Part shown: positions 24,587 to 32,180 of the stretch, one piece after another
How positions within the stretch are numbered: the stretch's first letter is position 1
How the letters are laid out: each line of letters opens with the position of its first letter
Source of the DNA: Pseudomonadota bacterium
GTDB lineage: Bacteria > Pseudomonadota > Gammaproteobacteria > Burkholderiales > Rhodocyclaceae
Assembly (NCBI GenBank): GCA_018262195.1
Contig: JAGTRS010000009.1
Span: 1-64,000 of the forward strand
Reading direction: 5' to 3'
Length of the DNA: 64,000 nucleotides
Notes under the pieces: generated by a model
Database searches by the model: none
Told to the model about the DNA's origin: nothing
Seen by the model: only the letters and a program-made list of their open reading frames with translations
Made by a program: the position numbers and the translations under genes

Positions 24587-25742
24587 CGGTAGCGCCTACA
24601 TCACCGGCACCTCGACCTTCCTGCCCAACGCGCCGGTCGCCAACGACGATATCGAAAACGTGCTCGGCTTGATTGCCGGCAAGCCTTCGCGTGCCCGGCG
24701 TATCGTCTTGCGCAATAACGGTATCCAGACCCGCCACTACGCCATCGATCCAGCCACCGGCGCTGCAACGCATACCAATGCGCAACTGACCGCCGAAGCG
24801 GTCCGCGGCCTGGCCAGAGAAGCTTTCTCGGCCGACGCCATCGACTGCCTGGTGACCGGGACCTCGCGGCCGGACCAGCTGATGCCCAATCACGGCGTGA
24901 TGGTCCATGGCGAGCTCGGCATTCCGGCCTGCGAAGTGGTATCGACGGCGGGTATCTGCGTCTCCGGCATCACCGCGCTGAAATATGCCTGGATGGCCGT
25001 GCTTTGCGGCCAGGCAAAGAACGCCGTCGCCACTGGATCGGAGCTGGCATCGCTCGGCCTGCATGCCCGCAATTTCGAAGCTGAATCGGCCCATCGCATT
25101 GCGCAACTGGAAACCAATCCGGAAATTGCCTTCGAAAAGGATTTCCTGCGCTGGATGCTCTCGGATGGCGCTGGCGCCTTCCTGTTGCAATCGGCGCCGC
25201 GCAGCGAAGGGCTATCGCTGCGCATCGACTGGATCGACATCCTGTCGCAGGCCGACTCGATGGAGCCCTGCATGTATGCCGGCGCTGAAAAACTGGAAGA
25301 CGGCACGCTCAAGGGGTGGCAGCAATATTCACCAGAAGAATGGCATAGCCGCTCGATCTTCACTGTCAAGCAGGATGTCCGGCTGCTCAATGAAGCGGTG
25401 GCTGTCCAGACCATCGGCAAATCGCTGGAAAAAGCCAAGGCAAGATACCGACTCAAGGCCGAAGAGATCGACTGGTTCCTGCCCCACATGTCCTCCGAAT
25501 ATTTCCGCCGGCCAATGGCGGACTGCATGGCAGCCACCGACTTTCCTGTTCCCGAAGAAAAGTGGTTCACCAACCTGCACACCAAGGGTAATACCGGCTC
25601 GGCTTCGATCTACATCATGGTCGACGAATTACTCAAAAGTGGCCGTCTGATCGCCGGGGATCGCCTGCTTTGCTTCGTGCCGGAAAGTGGCCGCTTCACC
25701 GGATCGCTGATGCACCTGACCGCGGTCGATCATGCTGGATAG
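24576..25742 (+). CDS. DarB-like beta-ketoacyl-ACP synthase III
   Basis: A 388-aa thiolase-fold condensing enzyme of the KAS III class. The catalytic triad can be placed: Cys128 in STAGICVSG, His304 in WFLPHMSSEYF and Asn339 in HTKGNTGSAS. It is longer than housekeeping FabH (about 320 aa) and has an insert around residues 160-190. In dialkylresorcinol and flexirubin pathways, DarB condenses two acyl-ACP-derived chains and DarA completes the ring. It overlaps both neighbours, so translation is coupled. The acyl substrates cannot be read from sequence. A FabH paralog with another product remains possible. Confidence 0.85.
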   Translation: MTSSGSAYITGTSTFLPNAPVANDDIENVLGLIAGKPSRARRIVLRNNGIQTRHYAIDPATGAATHTNAQLTAEAVRGLAREAFSADAIDCLVTGTSRPDQLMPNHGVMVHGELGIPACEVVSTAGICVSGITALKYAWMAVLCGQAKNAVATGSELASLGLHARNFEAESAHRIAQLETNPEIAFEKDFLRWMLSDGAGAFLLQSAPRSEGLSLRIDWIDILSQADSMEPCMYAGAEKLEDGTLKGWQQYSPEEWHSRSIFTVKQDVRLLNEAVAVQTIGKSLEKAKARYRLKAEEIDWFLPHMSSEYFRRPMADCMAATDFPVPEEKWFTNLHTKGNTGSASIYIMVDELLKSGRLIAGDRLLCFVPESGRFTGSLMHLTAVDHAG

Positions 25743-26127
25743 CGAAGTCCCGCAGGAAGGCAACAGCACACTGGGTGGTCACCGCAAGGCGCTCTATGCC
25801 CGCGGTAATGACGGCAAGCTGCATATCGTCCAGTCGGCCGGCTGGGAGGTCGAGGAAATTGTCACCCGCCAGGCCATCGATGACCTGCTGCGGCTGACTG
25901 AAGAAGCCCGCCAACGGGTCGTTTCCGGCCAGACTTCGCCGCTCGAATACCACATGTACCGGGTACGGATGGACGTCCCGCTGCTCTCCCAAGCCAGCGG
26001 TATCTGGCAATGGCGCATTCGCCGGCATTTTCGCCCCGCGATTTTCGCCAGTCTGTCGCCCGCCCTGCTCTCCCGCTACGCCGACGCCATGGGCCTGAGT
26101 GTCGAACAACTGAAAAAGGCCGACTGA
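25732..26127 (+). CDS. Unknown 131-aa protein of the biosynthetic operon
   Basis: I do not recognise this family. It is a soluble 131-residue protein with no signal peptide or membrane segment. The N-terminal third looks like beta strands (KALYARGNDGKLHIVQSAGWEVEEIV), the middle is a charged helix (DDLLRLTEEARQRVVSG), and the C-terminus is basic and aromatic (WQWRIRRHFRPAIF) before a short helix. The start overlaps the DarB-like gene by 11 bp and its stop overlaps the next ATG (TGATG). Tight coupling on both sides makes it a real part of the operon, perhaps an accessory or stabilising subunit. Confidence 0.7.
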   Translation: MLDSEVPQEGNSTLGGHRKALYARGNDGKLHIVQSAGWEVEEIVTRQAIDDLLRLTEEARQRVVSGQTSPLEYHMYRVRMDVPLLSQASGIWQWRIRRHFRPAIFASLSPALLSRYADAMGLSVEQLKKAD

Positions 26128-27119
26128 TGAACTTCCAGCACAGCCAGGCGTCCCATTGCGAAAGCGGCGTCATGTCGTCGATGCTGCGTCATCACGGGCT
26201 GCCGCTTTCCGAGCCGATGACCTTCGGCCTGTCATCCGCCCTCTCTTTCGCCTACCTGCCGATCATCAAGATCAACGGGCTGCCGCTGGTCGCTTACCGC
26301 ATGCCGCCCAAGGCCATCATCAAGGGCCTGCAAAAGCCGCTCGGCCTGAAGATGCGTTTCGAGACTTTCCGCAACCAGGCCACTGGCGTCGCTCGTCTCA
26401 ATGAACTGCTCGGCGAAGGCAGGATCGTCGGCCTGCAAACCTCGGTATTCTGGCTGCCCTACCTGCCGGAAGACCTGCGTTTCCATTTCAACGCCCATAA
26501 CGTGCTGGCCTTTGGCCGCGATCAGGCTTCCGGCGATTACCTGCTGTCCGATCCGGTCGCCGAGACCACCGTCAGCTGCGCCGCCCCCGACCTGCAACGG
26601 GCGCGTTTTGCCAAGGGCGCTTTGGCGCCGAAAGGCCTGCTCTACTACCCGGTCGGCCAGCCGCAGATGCCGGACTGGCAGAAGGTACTGCCAGCCGCCA
26701 TCAAGAAGACGACGCGCATCATGCTTGACGCACCGCTGCCGATCATTGGCGTGCGCGGCATCCGCCATCTGGCCAAGGCCATTGAAAGGCTCGACGCCAG
26801 TGGTGATCCGGCTCGTACCAAGATGTTCATCGGCCAGGTGGTGCGCATGCAGGAAGAAATCGGCACCGGGGGCGGCGGTTTCCGTTTTATTTACGCATCG
26901 TTTCTGCAGGAAGCAGCCGAACTGCTGGCACGTCCGACGTTCAATGAGCTCTCCGAAACCCTGATCGACATTGGCGACGAATGGCGTGAATTCGCGCTGG
27001 CCACGGCTCGCCAGATCCGTGACCGTGACCCGCTCGCCCCCGTGGCACTGGCCGACAAGCTGCGCCAGATTGCCGACCGCGAACAGGGCTTTTTCCGCGA
27101 CCTGCGCCGCGCCATCTGA
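26127..27119 (+). CDS. BtrH-like acyltransferase, C39-peptidase-type fold
   Basis: A 330-aa protein matching the BtrH N-terminal domain plus the DUF4872-type C-terminal part. BtrH of butirosin synthesis moves an acyl group from an acyl carrier protein to an acceptor amine. A papain/C39-like triad is plausible: Cys11 in QASHCESGVMSS, His124 in FNAHNVLAFG and Asp142 in LLSDPV. The C-terminal half is helical. With an ACP, ketosynthases and a DarA/DarB pair in the operon, a role in releasing or transferring an ACP-bound chain is reasonable inference. The frame is open from 26010, but the ATG at 26127 overlaps the upstream stop and begins the family N-terminus. Confidence 0.75.
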   Translation: MNFQHSQASHCESGVMSSMLRHHGLPLSEPMTFGLSSALSFAYLPIIKINGLPLVAYRMPPKAIIKGLQKPLGLKMRFETFRNQATGVARLNELLGEGRIVGLQTSVFWLPYLPEDLRFHFNAHNVLAFGRDQASGDYLLSDPVAETTVSCAAPDLQRARFAKGALAPKGLLYYPVGQPQMPDWQKVLPAAIKKTTRIMLDAPLPIIGVRGIRHLAKAIERLDASGDPARTKMFIGQVVRMQEEIGTGGGGFRFIYASFLQEAAELLARPTFNELSETLIDIGDEWREFALATARQIRDRDPLAPVALADKLRQIADREQGFFRDLRRAI

Positions 27120-28030
27120 TGCTGCACATCGAGGGTGTCTCGTACCGCTACCGGGATGCGACGAGCCCGGCGCTGACTGACCTCACGCTGAACGTCCCGG
27201 CCGGCGGCGTTTATGGCCTGCTCGGCCCGAACGGCGCCGGCAAAACGACGCTGATTTCTCTGCTGGCCGGGCTACTGAAAACGCCGACCGGAAAAATCTC
27301 GATCAATGGCCAGCCCCTGGTCGAAGCGCGCGCCGCCAATCCGCGCGCCATCGCCCTGGTGCCGCAGGATTACGCCTTCTACCCGATGCTGACCGTCGCC
27401 GAAAACCTGCGCTTCTTCGGCGGCGTACTCGGCCTGACAGGCGCCGACCTGAAGGCGCAGACCGAGGCCGCCATCGCCTTCGCGCGGCTCGAACAGGTCA
27501 CAACCAAGCGCGCCGAGCAGCTTTCCGGCGGCCTGCGCCGGCGTCTGAATCTGGCCATTGGCCTGCTCGGTCAGCCGCAACTGCTGCTGCTCGACGAACC
27601 GACGGTCGGCGTCGACCCGCAATCGCGCCACTTCCTGCTCGACGCCATTGCCGAACTGCCGACGGCCGGCACGACGGTGATCTACACCAGCCACTACATG
27701 GAAGAAGTCGAAGCCATCTGCCAACGCATTGCCATCCTCGATCAGGGCCAACTGCTGGCGGAAGGTTCGCTGGCCGACATACTGCATAGTCCCGAGCCAC
27801 AAGTCGAACTCCAGCTCGATCGGCTGTTGCCTGAGGAGATTGCTGAACGCTATACCGCCAGCCCCCTCGGCCACCTGCAATATCGGCTGGACCTGAAATC
27901 GACCGCCGCACTGCCCCGCCTCCTCGACGAACTGTCGGCCGCTGGCTGCACTGTCCGTCACCTGAATCTCGGCCAGCATGATCTGGAGCAGTTCTTCATG
28001 CGCCTGACCAAGCGCTCCTTGCGGGACTGA
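27119..28030 (+). CDS. ABC transporter ATP-binding protein (ABC-2 exporter)
   Basis: A 303-aa ATPase of the DrrA/CcmA type that powers the permease encoded next. Walker A is GPNGAGKTTLISLLAG, the Q-loop lies in LVPQDYAFYPMLTV, the signature motif is LSGGLRRRLNLAIG, and Walker B is LLLLDEPTVGVDPQSR with switch His in YTSHYMEEVE. A C-terminal extension of about 80 residues after the ATPase core is typical of this class. It starts in a TGATG overlap with the BtrH-like gene and is followed by the permease after 3 bp. Likely exports the operon's product. Confidence 0.93.
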   Translation: MLHIEGVSYRYRDATSPALTDLTLNVPAGGVYGLLGPNGAGKTTLISLLAGLLKTPTGKISINGQPLVEARAANPRAIALVPQDYAFYPMLTVAENLRFFGGVLGLTGADLKAQTEAAIAFARLEQVTTKRAEQLSGGLRRRLNLAIGLLGQPQLLLLDEPTVGVDPQSRHFLLDAIAELPTAGTTVIYTSHYMEEVEAICQRIAILDQGQLLAEGSLADILHSPEPQVELQLDRLLPEEIAERYTASPLGHLQYRLDLKSTAALPRLLDELSAAGCTVRHLNLGQHDLEQFFMRLTKRSLRD

Positions 28031-28033
28031 GCC

Positions 28034-29266
28034 ATGTCACCCCGCCTGCTCGCCCTCTGGCTCAAGGAATCGATCGCCCTGCTACGCGACCGGCATGGCC
28101 TGCTGGCGCTGTTCATCATGCCGACCATTTTCATTCTGGTCATGACCATGGCGCTGCGCGACGCCTTTTCGCCGGGCGTCAGCATCGACGCCGCCTATGT
28201 CGTCGTCGACCTCGACCAGAGCCAGCACTCCAAAGCGCTGATCAAACGTCTCGACAAGAGCGTTTCCTTCAAGCGCCTGCCGGCCGCTGACGATCCCGAA
28301 AATGCCCGCCAGGGCATCCTAAACGGCCATCAAGTCCTGGCGCTGGTGCTACCCAAGGGTTTTGGCGAACGCCTGCTGGCCCCGGCAGGTGCTGACGGGC
28401 AGCCCACCGAAGCCATGCAACTGCTGCTCGATCCAGCGATCAGCCCGGCCCTGCAACTTGCTTTCCGCAATCAGGTCATGGCCGCGCTGGGCGCAGTGCG
28501 GGCCGACGAACTGACGCGCAGCGCCGGCAAGCTGTTTGGTCTACCTGTCGCTCCCGGAGCCAGCGCCGAACGCGAATGGCCAGACGAAATCCAAAGCATC
28601 GCCGTGCGCAACGACCGCAGCGTTCGCCCGCCTTCGTCGGTCCAGCAGAACGTCCCGGCCTGGCTGATCTTCGCAATGTTCTTCGTGGTCATTCCTGTCT
28701 CGTCGATCTTCATCATCGAACGCCAGCAAGGCACCTTACAGCGCCTGCGCGCCATGGGCCTGCCATTCCATATGATCCTGGCCGGCAAGCTGCTGCCTTT
28801 CTTCATCGTCAACCAGTTGCAGGCGGTGCTGATGGTGCTGGTCGGCCTCTATCTCGTGCCGCTGTTCGGCAGCGAAGCGCTGGAACTGCCGGGCAGCCTG
28901 CCGCTGCTGCTGAATCTATGGGCTGTCGCCGCTGCCGTCAGCCTGGCTGCCGTGTCGCTCGCCCTGCTGGTGGCCAGTCTGGCTAGGACCTCGGAACAGG
29001 CCACGGTGATCGGCGGCGTCGGCAATATCCTGATGGGCGCCATCGGCGGCATCATGGTGCCCAAGTTCATAATGCCAGCTGCCATGCAAAAGCTTGCTGC
29101 ATGGTCGCCGATGGCCTGGGGCCTCGAAGGCTTCCACACCGTGATGCTCCGCCACGGCAGCTTCGCCGACGTCCTGCCCAGCCTCGCCCAGTTGCTCGCC
29201 TTTGCCGCTATGGCGCTGACCATTGCCGTCTGGCTCAACCACCGTTCTCTCGCCGCCCAATCATGA
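28034..29266 (+). CDS. ABC-2 type transporter permease
   Basis: A 410-aa inner-membrane permease. It has an N-terminal helix (about residues 20-45), a large periplasmic domain of roughly 170 residues, then five hydrophobic segments in the C-terminal half (from AWLIFAMFFVVIPVSSIFII to LLAFAAMALTIAVWL). This is the ABC2_membrane_3 layout of YhhJ/YadH-like exporters of lipids, drugs and polyketides. The stop overlaps the ACP start (ATGA). With the ATPase before it, it forms a complete half-transporter pair. No outer-membrane partner is encoded in the operon. Confidence 0.88.
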   Translation: MSPRLLALWLKESIALLRDRHGLLALFIMPTIFILVMTMALRDAFSPGVSIDAAYVVVDLDQSQHSKALIKRLDKSVSFKRLPAADDPENARQGILNGHQVLALVLPKGFGERLLAPAGADGQPTEAMQLLLDPAISPALQLAFRNQVMAALGAVRADELTRSAGKLFGLPVAPGASAEREWPDEIQSIAVRNDRSVRPPSSVQQNVPAWLIFAMFFVVIPVSSIFIIERQQGTLQRLRAMGLPFHMILAGKLLPFFIVNQLQAVLMVLVGLYLVPLFGSEALELPGSLPLLLNLWAVAAAVSLAAVSLALLVASLARTSEQATVIGGVGNILMGAIGGIMVPKFIMPAAMQKLAAWSPMAWGLEGFHTVMLRHGSFADVLPSLAQLLAFAAMALTIAVWLNHRSLAAQS

Positions 29267-29532
29267 CTGCCGACCTCCGCCTCGAACTCAAGGCCCTGAT
29301 CATCGAAGCCTGTGACAAGGATTGCGATCCGGCCAGCATTACCGACGACGAAGTGCTTTTCGGCCCGGAAGCCCCGCTGCAACTCGACTCGCTCGACGCC
29401 CTGCAGGTCTCGATGGCGATCAAGAAGAAATACGGCCTGCGCCTGCCGGACAGCAAGGAAACCCGTCGCATCCTGTCCAGCGTCGCCAACATGGCCGAGC
29501 ACCTCGAAACCTGGCTCGCCAGCCGCGCATGA
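29263..29532 (+). CDS. Acyl carrier protein
   Basis: An 89-aa stand-alone carrier protein. The phosphopantetheine site is Ser43 in LQLDSLDALQV, within an acidic four-helix pattern (LRLELKALIIEACDKDCDPASITDDEVL, key parts). It differs from housekeeping AcpP (DSL motif kept, but a different helix III and a basic KKKYGLRL segment), so it is a dedicated carrier of this pathway. Both ends overlap neighbours in ATGA. It presumably carries the chains used by the ketosynthases and the BtrH-like protein here. The frame is open further upstream, but that part lies inside the permease gene. Confidence 0.9.
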   Translation: MTADLRLELKALIIEACDKDCDPASITDDEVLFGPEAPLQLDSLDALQVSMAIKKKYGLRLPDSKETRRILSSVANMAEHLETWLASRA

Positions 29533-30608
29533 GCCGACCGGTTTATATCGCCGACAGCGGGCTGATTTGCGCGCGTGGCGACACGACGGCAGGCGTTGCC
29601 GAAGCCTTGTGGCAGGGCGAGTCCGGTGCCGGAAAGCGCCATCTGGGCGAACGTGAATTTCCCTATTTCGCCCTGCCGCTGACCGAAGAAAACTGGCTGC
29701 AACGAGCCGAGCAGGCCATTCACCAAGTTGCTCGCCAACTGGAAGAAATCGCCCCGGCAACGCCGCTGTTCATCGCCTCCTCCTCCTTCCAGATCGGCTA
29801 TTTGGAGCAGCAAGGGGCGCCGTTTGACCTCCCTTTGGCAACTGCGTCGCTCAGCCGGAAAATTGCCGAATGGATGGATCTTTCCGGCCAGCGTTACAGC
29901 TTCTCGAATGCCTGCATTTCAGGCTTTTCAGCCATCGATGCGGCCAGCACGCTGATTGCAGCCGGCGCGATTGATGAAGCGATCGTGCTCGGCTTCGAAC
30001 TGGCCAACAACGCCACCCTGGCCGGCTTTGCGTCGATGGAACTGCTGTCGCGCACGACCTGCCGGCCCTTCGATGCCCGACGCGATGGACTGGTCCTTGG
30101 CGAAGCAGTAGCCGCCATTCGCCTAACCGCAAAACCAAGCCCGTGGAAAATTACCGGCCTGCGCACCGGCCTGGATGGCTACTCGACGACCGGCCCGGAC
30201 CCGGATGGCGGACCAATTGCCAACACAGCCATTGCCAGCCTGAAAGCCGCCAATGTCGGTCCGGCCGAAATCGATCTGGTCAAATTGCAGGCGGCCGGCT
30301 CGCCCGGCACCGATCTCGCCGAAGCCACTGCGCTTCACAAGGTCTTCGGCACGGAAATGCCACCACTCCTCTCCCTGAAACCCGCGCTTGGCCATACGCT
30401 AGGCGCCAGTGGCATTACCGAACTGGTGGCACTGCTGGCCTGCCTCGAAGCAGGAAAAACCCCGGCGACGGCCGGTTTCGCCGAAGCGGACCCTGAGCTC
30501 GGCCTGATGCCGATCACTCACCGCAACAATGACCCGGTTCGACGCGCCATGCTCAACCTGATCGGTTTCGGGGGCGGACTGGCCACCATGATTGTGGAGC
30601 GCACCTGA
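29529..30608 (+). CDS. Atypical beta-ketoacyl-ACP synthase (FabB/FabF fold, first His replaced)
   Basis: A 359-aa KAS I/II-type condensing enzyme, about 50 residues shorter than FabF. The nucleophile is Cys129 in SFSNACISGF, the FDARRDGLVLGE segment is conserved, and Lys284 and His289 appear in LSLKPALGHTLGASG. The other catalytic histidine, normally in NAHGTxTP, is not there: the aligned stretch reads KLQAAGSPGTD, with Gln254 at the His position. It may condense chains in a partner-dependent way or act as an acyltransferase. It overlaps the ACP gene and the next gene. Aryl-polyene clusters also contain divergent ketosynthases, so a relation to those is likely. Confidence 0.83.
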   Translation: MSRPVYIADSGLICARGDTTAGVAEALWQGESGAGKRHLGEREFPYFALPLTEENWLQRAEQAIHQVARQLEEIAPATPLFIASSSFQIGYLEQQGAPFDLPLATASLSRKIAEWMDLSGQRYSFSNACISGFSAIDAASTLIAAGAIDEAIVLGFELANNATLAGFASMELLSRTTCRPFDARRDGLVLGEAVAAIRLTAKPSPWKITGLRTGLDGYSTTGPDPDGGPIANTAIASLKAANVGPAEIDLVKLQAAGSPGTDLAEATALHKVFGTEMPPLLSLKPALGHTLGASGITELVALLACLEAGKTPATAGFAEADPELGLMPITHRNNDPVRRAMLNLIGFGGGLATMIVERT

Positions 30609-31282
30609 TGGTCTATCTCCACGCCGCGCTCAGCCAGCAGTTCGCGCCGGCCGACCTCCCGAATGCCGTCCGCACCACGCTCGGCAAGCCATTGCGCCGT
30701 GCCGCCAGCCTGACCCAACTGGCCCTGCTCGGCGCCTTCGCCTGCCTGCCGGAAGAGCGGCGGCACCAGCCGACTGCCCTGCTCTGGCAATCGACCAGCG
30801 GCCCGCGGCTCGAAACGATCACGCTGCTTGAGGAAATCTGCGACGGCGCTGCAGAGCCAATGCCCTACGATTTTCTCGCGACCCAGCCAGCGATTGCCGC
30901 CGCCCAGATTCAGCCGATGCTGCCCGGCCTGCAATCGGCCATGCATATCCCGCTCGATACCGAGCTTGCCGCCAACTGGTCGCTGCTGCTCACCCTGGCA
31001 ATCGAATGGCTGAACGAAGGCCGCTACGCCCAGATTCTCTGCGCCCAATTGGATCATTGGGCCGACAGCGCCAGCGGCCACTGGCTGGCCCTTGGCAGTG
31101 AGCCTCTTGAAAATTCGGCGGCTAGCCTCCAGCTACTGGAAATAGCGTTGCCCAACGCCCAGCCCGACACGCCGAACTTTCCAGAACTGGTGGCCGACTG
31201 GCTAACTCAGGGCAATGCGACCAGCCTTTCCCTGCATTCCACCGCCGCCCCCCGGCTGGCGTTAGAATTCGCCCGACTCTAA
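30608..31282 (+). CDS. Ketosynthase-like N-terminal domain protein (degenerate), probable
   Basis: A 224-aa protein that resembles the short ketosynthase-like proteins (Pfam Ketoacyl-synt_2 type) found in aryl-polyene clusters. The similarity is patchy: a helix-strand pattern with LTQLALLGAFACLPEE, then LLWQSTSGPRLETITLLEEI, and a pseudo-elbow region LDTELAANWSLLLTLAIEWL where a ketosynthase would carry its cysteine, which is absent. It could act as a chain-length-factor-like partner for the preceding ketosynthase. The start is in a TGATG overlap with that gene. The family call is tentative; membership of the operon is firm. Confidence 0.6.
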   Translation: MVYLHAALSQQFAPADLPNAVRTTLGKPLRRAASLTQLALLGAFACLPEERRHQPTALLWQSTSGPRLETITLLEEICDGAAEPMPYDFLATQPAIAAAQIQPMLPGLQSAMHIPLDTELAANWSLLLTLAIEWLNEGRYAQILCAQLDHWADSASGHWLALGSEPLENSAASLQLLEIALPNAQPDTPNFPELVADWLTQGNATSLSLHSTAAPRLALEFARL

Positions 31283-31300
31283 TTTTTACAGGCTCCCACC

Positions 31301-32158
31301 ATGTCCGAATTTGCCTTTGACGTTACCCTCGAAACCTTCGAAACTCAGGTACTCCAGCCGGCCGAAACCGTGCCGGTGGTCGTCGACTTCTGGGCACCGT
31401 GGTGCGAACCCTGCAAGACGCTGAAGCCTATGCTGGAAAAGCTAGCCGAGGAATACAAGGGCCGCTTCCTGCTTGCCATGGTCAATGCCGACGAGTTCCC
31501 GGAACTGTCCCAGCACTTTGGCGTACGCAGCATCCCCTCGGTCAAGGTGCTCTTCCAGGGCCAACTGGTCGACGAATTCAACGGCGCCCTGCCGGAAGGC
31601 CAGGTGCGCGAATTCCTCGACCGCATCGCCCTGCCGGCCGGTCCGGGGGGCAACCTGCGTGAAGAAGCGGCGGCGCTGGTCATTGAAGGCAAGCTGGACG
31701 AAGCGCTGGCCAAGCTGGTCGAGGCCAGCCAGGCCAATCCGCAGGATCAGGCCGTCCAGCTCGACGCGGTCGACGTATTGCTGCAACTTGGCCGCACTGA
31801 CGAAGCCAAGCAACTGCTGGCTGGTGAATATGCCAACGAACCGGACCGCGCCAATGCCCTGCGCGCCCGCCTGGCGCTGGCCGATGGCGCCGCTGACACC
31901 GCAGAAATTGAAGCCAGGCTCGCGGCCAACCCGGCCGATCATGGCGCCCGCCTGGAACTGTCCCGCGCCTATGCCGCGCAGAGCCGTTTCCGCGAAGCGA
32001 TGGAAGCCGCGCTGGAAGTTGTCATCCGCGACCGTGCCTTCGACGAAGGCGCCGGCCGCAAGGCATTGCTGCAACTGTTCGAAGCACTCGGCGGTAGCGA
32101 TCAGTACGACGACCTGATCCGCGAATTCCGCCGCAAGATGTCTGCCGCGCTGAACTGA
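31301..32158 (+). CDS. Thioredoxin-TPR protein, CnoX/YbbN-like
   Basis: A 285-aa cytoplasmic protein. The N-terminal thioredoxin domain (residues 1-110) has the active site WAPWCEPCKTL (Cys35, Cys38) and the cis-proline in RSIPSVK. The C-terminal part is helical with tetratricopeptide-like repeats (EEAAALVIEGKLDEALAKL, then DAVDVLLQLGRTDEAKQLL). This is the CnoX/YbbN layout, a chaperone that protects proteins from overoxidation; many relatives keep a redox-active CxxC, as here. It follows the biosynthetic operon by 18 bp on the same strand, so it may be co-transcribed, but it is also widespread by itself. Confidence 0.9.
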   Translation: MSEFAFDVTLETFETQVLQPAETVPVVVDFWAPWCEPCKTLKPMLEKLAEEYKGRFLLAMVNADEFPELSQHFGVRSIPSVKVLFQGQLVDEFNGALPEGQVREFLDRIALPAGPGGNLREEAAALVIEGKLDEALAKLVEASQANPQDQAVQLDAVDVLLQLGRTDEAKQLLAGEYANEPDRANALRARLALADGAADTAEIEARLAANPADHGARLELSRAYAAQSRFREAMEAALEVVIRDRAFDEGAGRKALLQLFEALGGSDQYDDLIREFRRKMSAALN

Positions 32159-32180
32159 TCTCGATCCGGAAACATCGGCC

